NCBI GenBank assembly: GCA_029255685.2 | Contig: CM055315.2 | Span: 69,903,681-69,967,680, forward strand | Direction: 5' to 3' | DNA length: 64,000 bases | DNA from: Silene conica | Taxonomy: Eukaryota > Streptophyta > Magnoliopsida > Caryophyllales > Caryophyllaceae | Translations under genes and position numbers: made by a program | Notes under the pieces: generated by a model | The model's database searches: none | The model's input: only the letters and a program-made list of their open reading frames with translations | What the model was told of the DNA's origin: nothing | Shown: in pieces, positions 24,769 to 36,550 of the stretch | How the letters are laid out: each line of letters opens with the position of its first letter | How positions within the stretch are numbered: position 1 is the stretch's first letter

Positions 24769-27618
24769 TGTATGTGTTAGGTTGACCTTGTTTGTAGCGA
24801 AAGCTAGAATAGGACTCGACCTTAGGTTAGTCAAATCGAAAGACGAGACGGACCTAGACCTAACTTAGATGAGACCACCTACCCCTATACATTTGACATC
24901 GACTACCCTAGTAACCCCCGACACCCTAGTTGCTTTAATCATCTTTTTCATCTCAATTCATTTGCTTTAGTAGACCTTTAGTAGTTAATTAGACTTTTCA
25001 ATCACAAACCTATTACCCCGAATCTTGCTTAAATTAGAACATAACTATACAACTATCCCCACCGTATTCGCGAACGATAACCCTATTATACTACTAATTT
25101 GGGTTTTTATAAATGTGTTTGATGCGTGAGAACCGGAGATGTACATGTTGCTGCGGACTACTACTCTAGGCCGATTTTTCCCCCGGTGAGTGAGCGTGGG
25201 AGATTTGATGCGCCTCCTCAGTCCTGTGCAGCTGCTTCCACTTCTGGGTTCTCCAACGAGTACTACATGAACCCGGATAATTTTTTGCATGGAGATGGTC
25301 ATGGAGAGACCGGAGACGACGGTGGTGGTAACTAGTGAGAGGTTGTTTGATGCCTATGCTCCCCATTGAAAAATCCAAAGCAAGTAACTCCCTTAATCCA
25401 AATTTCGATTTAGTTTGCATTTCCTTTCTAGCATACATTTAGAGTAGTTAGTTTAGTTTAGTTAGTTTGTTTTAGTTTTCTTTTCATGTTTTCAAATCAT
25501 TAGTTTAGATGCATATAGTTGCATTCATGTAAATGTATTAGATTTATATTTTTGTATCATATTGTCACATGTAGTTTGCATACATGTAGATTAGAGCATT
25601 TAGTTTAGTTTTTAGTTTTTCATTTCTTTTGTTTACCTTTGTTTTTATTGCTTTCATAAAAATCAAAAATCCAAAAAAAATTGAAAAACCAAAAACTTTC
25701 AAAAATATGTTCTTTATTTTCCGGTTTTCCTCCTCACATTATGCATATAAATAAGTGTGGGGAGGAAGAACCGTTTATTTCAAAAAAAATACAAAAACAA
25801 GTTTTTATTTTCTCAAAAAATTCAAAAAAGCCAAAAACATGTTGTTTTCGTTCTTTTTCCTTCATTTCCCCCTTGCACTTTGTTCCATTGAGGACAATGT
25901 AAATCTTAAGTGTGGGGAGGGAAAATATCCACTTTGTGAATATTTGATTGCTTTTGTAAGTATGAAAAACTTCAAAAATACCAAAAAAATCGAAAAATTT
26001 GAAAAATTCAAAAACATGTTTTACCTTATTAGTGTAGAATTGTATATACTTGTGTTTGTTTTCTCTCCTTTCGCATAGGCAACACTCGCTTGAGCACCGC
26101 TTTGGATTTTGAAGACGCCACGGTATGATCGTTCCAACCTCTATCTCGCTCTCATTTTCATTCTTTTGTTACAATTGAGGAGGATGGGCATGTATTTGGA
26201 GGATGTGGAGTGTATTGTGGAGTTTGTGTGTGGCTTGTGTGCTTTTGTGCTGTTAGGAGATGTGTTAGTTTTGTATGCCATGTAGTTTGATAGTCTTTTT
26301 TGCTTTATAACATGTCTGTATTAATTGCGTTCATGGCATGTAGTTGTGTTTAGGATAATGTTTTGAAAATGCCTAATTGAGAACTTTGACAAAATCGTTT
26401 AGGCCATTGCAAATAATTCTTCTACTTGTGACTTAGTCTTTCAGAATGATTTTTAAAACACCCTAGGTCATGCTTTTCTAGTATCTTTCTGACCATGGTC
26501 CAATACCGAGTCAAGGGTTTGCATGTGAGTCACCTTGTCCACCCCCGTGATGTGAAGTGGTTTTGATTATCTTGTCTTGGTGACCTTGTTCGACTTGGCG
26601 GTTTGGCAACCCAAAAATAACTTTCATGAATAAATTTGGAATGCTCTTTTCAATGATTCTAAGAAGTGGAAATGTTTTGAAGGAAAAAGAAACCTCAAGT
26701 GAAAAAGAAAAAAAAATGGTTGTTGAAAAAGAATAAGAACATGTTGTTTTGGTGGAGGCGTACCACTTCGATGTGCTTTGGAGGGTAGCCATTGAGTTGG
26801 CTTCCCACTTGGTTGTGAATTCGACCGCCCAAAGACAGAGTGATTGTCACCCCGATAAGCTATTGTCTAGAGGTTAACCGGTTGCCTAATAAGCGATTGG
26901 CGAAAGCAAAGGACATTAGCACGCGTGGGACAAACCCCATCCTAACTCATGGCATGAAAAAGAAATGAAAGATTGAATGAGGTCAAGTTTTGATTGTAAT
27001 CCACCATTTTGCATTGATTTGAGCATCTCACTCCAAAAATCAATTTTGCCATGCCGTTTTGTCGATCTTGGGACGACCCATGACCTTTACTTTGTGAAGA
27101 ATCTAGACTTGTTGTATCTTTTGCCTTTAGCATTGCGGGGATCATCATTCCATTCCATCCGATCGCCCTTGACAAAAGTATTTGGATAACGGTTATGAAA
27201 GTAGCCTAGTTTAGCATGATTTGGCGGTGTTTTGTTGTCATCCTTCTTGCCTTAGTGACTTGTAGAATTAATATTTGTGAGGGAGTTTACGATTTTGAAT
27301 TTGCTCCCTTTTAGTTGTTTTCCGCCGCTTGAATGAGGCAAGCGAGTTTTCTTTCTTTTCCGATGCATGTTGCTTGTCTATACGTGTTTTGTTTTTACTT
27401 GTTGGCATCAAAAGTTTTGTAGCAAGACCTTACTTGCCTTGCAATAGGGCATTCTTCCTCATGAATGTCAAATTGTGAGTTGAAAGGGCTACGGGTGTAG
27501 CTAAACCCGATTCGGCTTATAGTTAGCTTAGTTAGTTGGTTTCTTTGTTTTTAATAAGGGTTATGTAGTTGCTTGATCTCTTACTCGAGGACGAGTAAGG
27601 TTTAAGTGTGGGGAATTC

Positions 27619-29347
27619 TGATGAGCTCCATTTTGGTCATCATTTTCTTTACATATTCTTTATTTTCGGTCACGATTCGGCCTCGATTTGCGTGTCTTTG
27701 GTTGTTTTTACGTCCGTTGCCTCGTATATTCCTATTCTATCCACTCTTTGTAGGTATTACGGCGGGGGCGAAGAAACGAGAGAAATCGAGGCGGATTTAG
27801 AGCGATTTATGAAGAATTATGAAGAAATTAGCAAGGCAAGAGCCCAGGCCTTCCCAGCCGGTTCCCAGCCAGCGGCCGGTAGGCCGGCTGGGGAACCGTG
27901 ACTCGGTTTTGAGGAAACAAATGAAGAATGTTACAGATCCAGCAGTTCAGACTCTGAGCCGGTTCCCAGCCGGCAGCCGGTAGGCCGGCTGGGGATCAAT
28001 TCCCTTACTTAGCTTTTTTCGAAGAGTTGAAGAAAAATTGATCTTGGGCAGATTATTGAGAAAAGGCTCCCAGCCGGTGGACAACCGGCAGCCGGTCCAC
28101 CGGCTGAGGGGACCTGTAGCTACCAAAAGAAAAGGAAAAAAATCAGATTGCATTAAAAGGCCTCCCAGCCGGTGCCCGACCGGCAGCCGGCCGGCCGGCT
28201 GAGGATCAAGGGTTATTGAAGAAAAAAAGAAGAAAAAAATCAGAAGTCCCTATTTGGACTCTCAGCCGGTCCCGGACCGGCAGCCGGTCGACCGGCTGGG
28301 AGTCACTTTTCGTATTTTCACGTATTATATAAACCCGCACTTGTATCGTTTTATTGGACGCAACTTATCACGCATTCCTAAGCTTATTTTCTAGGGTTTT
28401 TACTGTTTCATTGGTTCATACTTAGACACAAAAAACTCTCTTAAACATTTTAATCCTCTTTAGATCTTAGTTTAATCTTTCAATCCTTGTTAATCTTTCT
28501 TTAGTAATCTACTTAGTCTTGTTCTTGAGCAATTGTAAGAGGATATTTTGGGTTGTAATTTGAAGGGTTTGAAAGGATTCTTCATCTTGTTATCCAAGTT
28601 GCCTCATTTTCCTTTGCTATTGGTATAATCCTTCTAATCTTTACTTAGTTTTTACATTACTTTGAGTTTTGCTTGAATCAATTGTTTACCTTTACTTATT
28701 CATGATGTTTAGCTTTTGTTTATCCCTTATTCACATGTTTTCCCTTGCCATGAGTGAGTAGTCCTTTTACTAGGGTTAGGGGTGAACTTAGGTAGTTGGT
28801 GTTGATGTTTGTTGTTTAGGGTTAGGGTTTAGGTTTCATCTTGGTTAGGTTTTCATTGTATGCATGCTAGATGTTTGATGAAATGCCTCAACGACGGTTG
28901 GGCATGATTCTCATTGTTGTTTGCCTTAGACGATAGTCTAGGACCTTCATAGGCATGTGTATGTGTTAGGTTGACCTTGTTTGTAGCGAAAGCTAGAATA
29001 GGACTCGACCTTAGGTTAGTCAAATCGAAAGACGAGACGGACCTAGACCTAACTTAGATGAGACCACCTACCCCTATACATGTTTGACATCGACTACCCT
29101 AGTAACCCCCGACACCCTAGTTGCTTTAATCATCTTTTTCATCTCAATTCATTTGCTTTAGTAGACCTTTAGTAGTTAATTAGACTTTTCAATCACAAAC
29201 CTATTACCCCGACTCTTGCTTAAATTAGAACATAACTATACAACTATCCCCACCGTCTTCACGAACGATAACCCTATTATACTACTAATTTGGGTTTTTA
29301 TAAATGTGTTTGATGCGTGAGAACCGACGACTAAATCGCGCGCATCA
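27619..29347 (+). repeat. Right LTR of Athila-like element 1
   Basis: It matches the left LTR (15147-16490, continuing at 24774 after the nested Copia element) almost base for base. It carries the same five GC-rich palindromes (about 27850-28305) and a TATATAA box at 28326-28332. The AAGTGTGGGGAATTC stretch just upstream is the probable polypurine tract. Confidence 0.85.
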
Positions 29348-30045
29348 CACCTTATTCAAGGACTTAAGGTGAGTAGACAAAGTCTTCAGATTAGTCATCT
29401 ACTCTTTGCGGGTGAATCTGTCTTCTTTCTCAAACCTTTCAAAACGCCTATAGATCAGTTCAATGGACTATTGCAAAAATATTGTGCGGCTTCTGGCCAA
29501 ATTATTAACAAGGAAAAATCAGCAACAACACCACTCTGGCGACTTCTGTTTATGTGCAAAAAGTTCTGGATATAAGTATGACAGACGATCTAGGGAAATA
29601 TCCGAGGGTACATTTAAGTATTGGAAAAAGCAAAAGAAGCTTCTCTAATTAAATGATCGAGAAAGTTCGAGCTAGACTTTGCTCTTGGCAAGGGTGTTTC
29701 TTGTCGGCCACTGGAAGACTATGTCTCATTAATTCTGTCATGTCTGCCATTTCTTGTTTCCTTCTATCGGTGTTTAAAATACCGATGTGTCTTCAAAAAT
29801 TGATTCCTTGATTACACATTTCTGGTGGGCAGGACAGAAGAATGGGTGGGCTTGGTATTCGAAATACATCATATTTGAATCACGCGTTGCTGGCTAAAAA
29901 CGCGTGGAAAATTCTTTCAAACGAGAAATCGCTAATTTTAATATTATGGGGCCAAAATATGCTATAAAAGGAAGTAATAATAGGTGGATTGGCTTAGTGG
30001 CTCCTGCGAGTTCTTCGTGGGGAGGGAGAAATATTGTCTGGGGGT

Positions 30046-31712
30046 TGATGGCCGGATTTTGCCGTCACAACCGGCATCAAACAAATTTATAAAACCGGAA
30101 AGAAAGTAGTATTTAGTTCGGGGTCGAACGCGAAGATGATTGGGATAATCGTTTAGTCTAGTTCCAATTGAAGCTTAAGTCGGGGGTAATAGGTTTGAGA
30201 GTGATTAACAATTAATGAGCAAGAGTAAAAAGCTAAGATGATGAAAAATCAATTAAAGATAAACTAGGGTGTCAGGGGTCACTAAGATGGGTAGACGAAA
30301 ATACTAGAAAGTGAACTAGTTGGTCTTAAGTAAGTAGTCTCGGTAAGTCTCTTCTCTCGAGTCGACTAAACCTAGGTCGGAATACCCTAGCTTTCGCTAC
30401 AAATACCCACAACCAACCATTAAACATACTAAGACAAACCCTCAACCGTCGCTAAAGGAAAGTCACGCTAAAATCAAAGCCCAACTTTCGTTGAAGCAAA
30501 TCATCAAACACCTAGCATGCAACAAATGGAAAACCCCTTTATCAAGAACAACTAATCAACAAACTAGCATAAATTTATCATCTAATCAACACCCAAGTTC
30601 CCCCCTAACCCTAGGTAAATGTCTACTCACTCATGGTAAAGAAAAGCATGTGAATAAGAGATACACAAGTGCTAAACATGATGAACAAACAAAGGGTAAA
30701 CAAATGATTTAAGGAAAACTTGAAGTAATGTAAGAACAAAGTAAAGATTAGGAAGATTATACCAAACAATTGAATAAAGGCATGAACTTTGATTATGAAA
30801 GGAAGATCCTTTCAAATGCTCCCAAATACAACCAAAAACCCTAGAACAATTGCTAAGAACAATAACTAGAGGATGACTAAGTAATGATTACGAAGGATTA
30901 CAAGATTAAAATAAAAACTAAGGAAAGATTAATGTTTTTAGGAGAGTTATGTGTGCGAAAACCTAAGGAATGGAACAGTAAGTTAACCCTAAAAAAGTAT
31001 AAAAATATCTCAAAAATTGCGTAAATGAAAATAGAGTAAGTGCGGGTTTATATAGTGTGCGAATTTCTGAGAAATGACTCTCAGCCGGTCCACCGGCTGC
31101 CGGTCTGGAATCGGCTAAGAGTCAAAACGTAAACTTCTGATTTTTTCCTCTCTTTCTTCAAACGCCTTGATCTTCAGCCGACCGGCCGGCTGCCGGTCGG
31201 GTACCGGCTGGGAGGCTGGTTCCTTCCTTCTGAATTTTCTTCCCTTTTTTCATCAACACAGCTACAGCCAGCCGGTGGGCCGGATGCCGGTTGAACACCG
31301 GCTGGGAGGCTGAAATCCCACTTCTGATTTTTGTGCACAATTTTGAAGGAGTCTGATCCCCAGCCGATCGATCGAGTACCGGCTCATAGTCAAGAGCTGA
31401 ATTCCTGTAACTTTACTTCTTTTTTTCTTCAAAGGTCAAGTCAAGACCCCCAGCCGGCCCACCGGCTGCCGGTCTGGGACCGGCAGAGAGGGCCTGGAGC
31501 CAAAATCTCTTCAAATCTTCACCAAATGCTCCAAATTTACTTCGTTTGCTCCCGTTTCTTCACTCCCGACACAACACCTACAAAATGTAAACCGAATAGG
31601 AATAGTCGAGGCAATGGGCGTAAAATCGAGCAAAGGCACGCAAAACGAGGTCGAATCGGGACCGAAAATGAAGAAAAAGCAATGAAAAATATGACTAAAA
31701 TGAAGCTCATCA
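30046..31712 (-). repeat. 3' LTR of Athila-like element 2
   Basis: Nearly identical to 36551-38214. Contains the five-palindrome array (31079-31490) and, on the minus strand, a TATATAA box (31048-31054). The polypurine tract AAGTGTGGGGAATTC lies just beyond at about 31713-31727. Confidence 0.85.
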
Positions 31713-34640
31713 GAATTCCCCACACTTAAACCTTACTCGTCCTCGAGTAAGAGATCAAGGAACTATATAACCCTTATTAGAAACATGAAACAAACTAACT
31801 AAGCTAACTAGAAGCCGAATCGGGTTTAGCGACACCCGTAGCCCTTTCAACTCACAATTTGACATTCATGAGGGAGAACGCCCTATTGCAAGGCAAGTTT
31901 GGTCTTGCTACAAAATTTTTGATGCAAACAAGTCAAAACAAAACACATATAAACAAGCAACATGCATCGGAAAAAGGAAAAGCCAACCGCTTGCTCATCC
32001 AAGCGAGGTTTTGAAAAACTAAACAAGGGAGGTCTATAGCGGAGGATGCCGACTCAAAGTCCAACCATGGTGTCAAACCCCTAAATCAAACTCAAGCAAC
32101 CAAAAATAACATCACCAAAGACCAAGAAACCAATTCAAGGCGGGCAAACGGAAGCACTAAGCTATACTTCCCAGATTTACACGACGCACACATGATTCGA
32201 CTCCATGCAAGACCCATAACCGATAAAAGAATCCTAAGTACCGACTCTCACGGGTGACACTCAACACACAAGAAAAGAAATGGGGTGATTTTTGTGACAA
32301 AAAATAACCAAAATCACTCACCTACCTCAACTTGCGAAGCATGCCCGCAATCTAGAATGGTAATCCATCCAAAAATCCATGAGAAAATGCAAAGTACACG
32401 ATGAGAACAACAAGGATGCAACGGGGCTTGGGTTGGGTGAAAATGGTTTGGTGCAAGCACCGTTCTACAATTTGAGGCTCAAAAACAAGAATGATTGCCA
32501 TTATCCACGCAACTCCTTATTACAACAACTAAGCAACGTTTATGCCCTAACTTTGGTTTTAACAAAACCAAGCAAAAATTGCATAAACCCCAACTTACTT
32601 TGGAAAAAACGAACCCATCACAACCTTAAACAAAGTGGTCATTATTAAAAACACCGAACAACGTCTACACCCTAACATAAGACTTGAAATCCAAATCAAA
32701 TGCAAAAATTGTATAAACCCGGCACGCGCGTAAAAACATCAAAAGACCCCATTATTATAGCAACGGCTTTTTCTATCTCCCCTTGATGGAAGGGATTTGT
32801 TGCTAGCCTTTTTCTCTTTCAAAACACATATATACACCTTTTTTTTTGGATTTTTCAAAACTTTTTCAACTTTTTCTTTGATTTTCTATTTTCTTTCTTG
32901 TTTCATTTTTTTCTTTTCTTTTCTTTTTCTCAAACCTCCATTCACCAAGAAAACAACAAGTAGTGACCACAACGGAAGAAGCCACCACCAACATCCAAAT
33001 CTCGACTCTACCACCAACAAAGTACCACAAAAGCAACCATTCTTGATCAAGGAACGGTGTTTTTGGGGATGTAGCTCATTTAGAGGTTAAGGCCAAATGA
33101 AAAAGCTAAGGCTCAAAGTGGCTAAACAAAAAGAGGGAATAAGATGCAAGAGTTAAAACAAGGCTAATTTGGCAAATGTGAAGTTGATTTATTTTGAACA
33201 AGAGTTGTCTCACATGCACATGAACATAAACACGGAAATGAGGAACGAGCGCCATACTTATGCGTATAGACATAACATACCACGTAAGGAGGACTACTCA
33301 CAATCCTAAACTGAGTCGGTTTGATGGACCGACTAAAAAGGAGGCTCTATCCTCACATTTGAGTAGCTAATGTCGGTCCTAGGTCGAGTCAAGGTCTAAC
33401 ACGGTCTCACATGGTGGTTGAAACTTGGTCATTAAGCCTAGACTTCTGGGTCCTTGCAAGCAAGAACCCTAACAAGGCGATATCAAACGGTGCAAGCTAT
33501 TAGGAGGGGTAAGACACAAGCAAGACAAATATCATCATTGGCGGCATATATCCTCCACTAATCAACCTCCCATGCATACTTACAAACAAATGCAAAATAG
33601 AAAACCGACTAACACATATTCACAAAATTATGAAAATGAAAGGCATGTGAAACAACACTAAACTAAACAACAACAAACATGTAGCAACAAAGTGACTAAT
33701 CTAGCAGCACATCATCCACAACAACCACAAGTTCCCCGAGGGAACATCGAAGGCACAAAAATCCCGTTCTCCTTCATGCTATCAACATAAAAAGAAAATA
33801 GGAAAGGGAGGAAAGAAGTAGGAAAGAGTATACCAAGCATCTTCATTCTCCTAATACCCCGGATTGTTGTTGCATCTGCCACTTGTTAGTCCAACAAACA
33901 TATATATACAATGCAAGCAAAGAACAAAAACAAAAGAAAGAAAGAACATATTTTTTTGAAATTTTTGAAATTTTTCGATTTTTTTGGTATTTTTGAAGTT
34001 TTTTCATATTTACAAAAGCAAATAAATATTCACAAAGTGGATATTTTCCCTCCCCACACTTAAGATTTACATTGTACTCAATGGAACAAAGTGCAAGGGG
34101 GAAATGAAGAAAAAGAACGAAAACAACATGTTTTTGGCTTTTTTGAAATTTTTGAGAAAATGAAAAACTTGTTTTTGTGTTTTTTGAAATAAACGGTTTT
34201 TCCTCCCCACACTTATTTATGTGCACAATGTAAGGAGGAAAACCGGAAAATAAAGAACATGTTTTTGAAGGTTTTTGGTTTTTCAATTTTTTTGGATTTT
34301 TGATTTTTATGAAAGCAATAAAAACAAAGATAAACAAAAGAAATGAAAAACGAAAAACTAGACTAAGATGCAAACTAAGTGCTCTAATCTACATGTATGC
34401 AAAATACATGTGACGATATGGTACAAAAAGTAAATCTAATGCATCTAAATGAATGCAACTAAATGCTACTATACTAATGATATGAAATGATGAAATGGAA
34501 ACCAAAACAAGCTAACTAAACTAACTAAATACTCTAAATGCATGCTAAAAGTAAAATGCAAACTAAAGTGAAATTTGGATTAAAGGGAGTTACTTGTTTT
34601 GGATTTTCAAAGGGGAGCGCGCATAGTCATCATCTACCAC
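31713..34640. other. 3' internal region of Athila-like element 2, no gene
   Basis: AT-rich sequence between the coding remains and the 3' LTR, with short A/T-rich frames of low complexity. The recurring AAGTGTGGGGA-type motifs here (minus strand) look like extra copies of the polypurine tract, a trait I associate with Athila/Tat elements. Confidence 0.5.
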
Positions 34641-34652
34641 CACTAAGAGTGG

Positions 34653-36380
34653 TCACTCATCATCCTCATCACCTTCTACATCTCCATTGCCATCTCCGCT
34701 CACATTTCCACTGCCATCGACTTGCATATAATCATCCGGGTTGAGCATGACGTCGCGGAAGGGTGAAGCATGTGAACCACTAGCTCCGGGATCACCAACC
34801 ATGCCCCGAGAGGATGAATGCCTAGGAGGGCATGAGTCCCCATCTCTCAGGAGATTAGGAGGAAAGATTGGTCTAGAGAAGTAGCCCGGAGCAACATTAA
34901 TATCTCCATAAAAACGACCCTCGGGGGGCACATATCCACCCTCCGGAGGCAAGTAGTAAGACGGATGACCATCGGCCGCATGACGGTACCCCTGACGAAC
35001 AGACTGGTCATAGCTAGGAAAGGTCCCATAGGCCTGATCGTGGTACAAGTAGTCAAGCCTATAAGTCAACTCCCGATGGCGCTCGTCTGCCAATGCCTGG
35101 CGCTCATCAGCAAGCTTTGTTGCCGTCTTCAAATTCAAATCAACCCGTGCCATAAAATCAATGAGGTCCTGGTGTAATGGCAAAGGCTGAGAAGGTGGAA
35201 CGGAACTGGAGGTGGAGCCCTAGAAAAATGTAGGACCACTCTGAAAAGGAGGCAAGGTGACGGAGGGCTGCTGAAACTGGAGGTCGGAGGTGGTAGTACC
35301 GACCCTATCACGGGCATAAACTCTGGGAGGGCGATGATCAGGTGGGAGCTCATCTGGATCGACCTCAATGTCAAGGAGGTATGAGGTACTCTCGGGCACT
35401 ACCCTCATCCTATCGGTGTTTGGCAAGGGGACAAAATTTCTGAATTTGTTGTTAACACGAATCTGCCAATACTCTTGCCGGTCATTGGGGTTATATTTGA
35501 TCGACCCCAAGGCCTCTTGCATGTACCGGCGAGATAGGATGTTTTCTCCCTGAATATAATTCGCCGTAAAATGCCTCTGACAAAGGTTGTCGGCAATCAA
35601 GGTGACTATCCCGCCAACACAAATAGGGGTGGTAAACTGAGGTTGGGTTGCCAACCTACTCAAGTGAAGAGCCATATGATGGGAAATGTTAAGCTTCGGC
35701 CCACTTACCAAATAAGACCCTAAGATCTCAAGCTCCGCAGTTGTGAAATTATGTGGCTCATCCCGAGATAGGACGGTCCATCCCATGAAACGGTGCCATA
35801 TCCTAATCGGTGCCAAATGCACCCTATTAGCCGGCTTCTTCTTTGTTTTATCACTCACTAAACCGGTAATGGCCGTCCATATAGCCTCCATGTCAAATCC
35901 CTCCGGAGGATGAATGGGCAATTTCCCATTAAGACCAAAAATTAAGGCAAAGTCCTCCAAACTCAAGCGGTGAAGCCTATTCATAAGACGAAATTCTAAG
36001 AGAACAACCGTCCCAAGACCCCGGTTCTTTGTAACCACAAGAGAGCTCAAAAACTCCCAAGTCAAATGGGGAGAGGTATGAACCGGTCTAGTATCGTACA
36101 AGGCTTTAATTCCCATACCATCAAAAAGTGCCCCAGTAATTTTGTCAATCCTTAACTCCCTCATAGAGACCCTATCAATAAACCGAGTCGGGTAAAGGGG
36201 GCGATGTTTGAAATAAGTGAAGTTACCTTTTTGTTGGATAGTTGCGAATTGGAGACCGGGATAGTCCGGATCAGGACCAATATGGCTGCTATCAAGCACA
36301 TAAGGACCAATATGGCTGCTATCAACCGGGATAGTCCGGTCATGCCTCGATTTTGATCTCCTCTCGGTCCTTCCTGACAT
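34653..36380 (-). pseudogene. Athila ORF1-like coding remains of element 2
   Basis: The region begins MSGRTERRSKSRHDRTIPVD and includes RFIDRVSMRELRIDK, HLTWEFLSSLVV and RLSLEDFALIFGLNGKLP. The pattern (a plain N-terminus, then L-T-x-E-F-L-S-S and a LxxFxxIFGL stretch) resembles the ATHILA ORF-1 / plant transposon protein families as I recall them (PF03078-like), whose function is unknown. The C-terminal part is rich in proline, glycine, aspartate and glutamate, and a related piece occurs in element 1 near 25.1-25.3 kb. It is treated as a fossil; the family assignment is from memory and moderate. Confidence 0.55.
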
Positions 36381-36550
36381 GGTGAAATTGAAGGGATTTG
36401 ATGAAGGGTTGAAATGGGTTTGATTTGGGATGATTTATGAAGTTTTTGTAGGTTGGGAATGTAAGAGAGAAGGGGGAAATAAGAAAGAAAGAAAGAAGAA
36501 GAAATAAGGATGAAGTGGATGCTAGACAAGAAGAGTTGGTTGCACCATTT

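Larger units (their letters stand above)
15147..29347 (+). mobile_element. Athila-like Ty3/gypsy element 1, broken, with a nested Copia element
   Basis: The element begins TGATGAGCTCCATTTTGG and ends CGCGCATCA, with TGATG...CATCA inverted tips. A 5-bp duplication CACCT sits on both sides (15142-15146, 29348-29352), restoring the LINE coding phase across the site. The left LTR starts at 15147 and is interrupted by the Copia element; the right LTR is 27619-29347 (1729 bp). The internal part, about 25.1-27.6 kb, keeps a short coding remnant like that of element 2, several AAGTGTGGGGA motifs, and a polypurine tract directly before the right LTR. No gag, protease, reverse transcriptase or integrase is recognisable. 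It is a broken fossil with several breaks. LTR copies differ at roughly 1% of sites, suggesting a few hundred thousand years. Confidence 0.8.
9154..30045 (+). mobile_element. L1-type LINE, degenerate and split by later LTR insertions
   Basis: The LINE survives in three pieces: about 9154-11201, 12549-15146 and 29353-30045. ORF1 (DUF4283 plus CCHC knuckle) and ORF2 (endonuclease, reverse transcriptase) lie in the normal order. The pieces are separated by a Copia solo LTR and an Athila-like element, and the 3' piece is cut at 30045 by a second Athila-like element. I could not recognise LINE sequence or a poly(A) tail after 38214. The left border is not exact; the leader appears to start just after the Harbinger MITE. 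Confidence 0.85.
13111..30045 (+). pseudogene. LINE ORF2 (endonuclease-reverse transcriptase), broken and split
   Basis: It starts MKGMTWNYRGLSN at 13111, the usual N-terminus of plant L1 endonucleases (WNCRGLGN). Endonuclease core FFIMGDINQIE lies near 13512 and LFERLDKAFASQDWF near 13690. Reverse transcriptase blocks are GPDGIPATFY (about 14500), EHYRPISLCNVAMKI (14658), FKVDMSKAYDRLDW (about 14875) and RQGDPLSPYLFVLCTE (15058). The frame is then cut at 15146 and resumes at 29353 with IQGLKVSRQSLQISHLLFAGES. The catalytic F/YADD box reads FAGE here, so the active-site aspartates are lost. A later ARLCSWQG...LINSVMSA block (about 29670-29740) is the thumb region. Confidence 0.85.
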
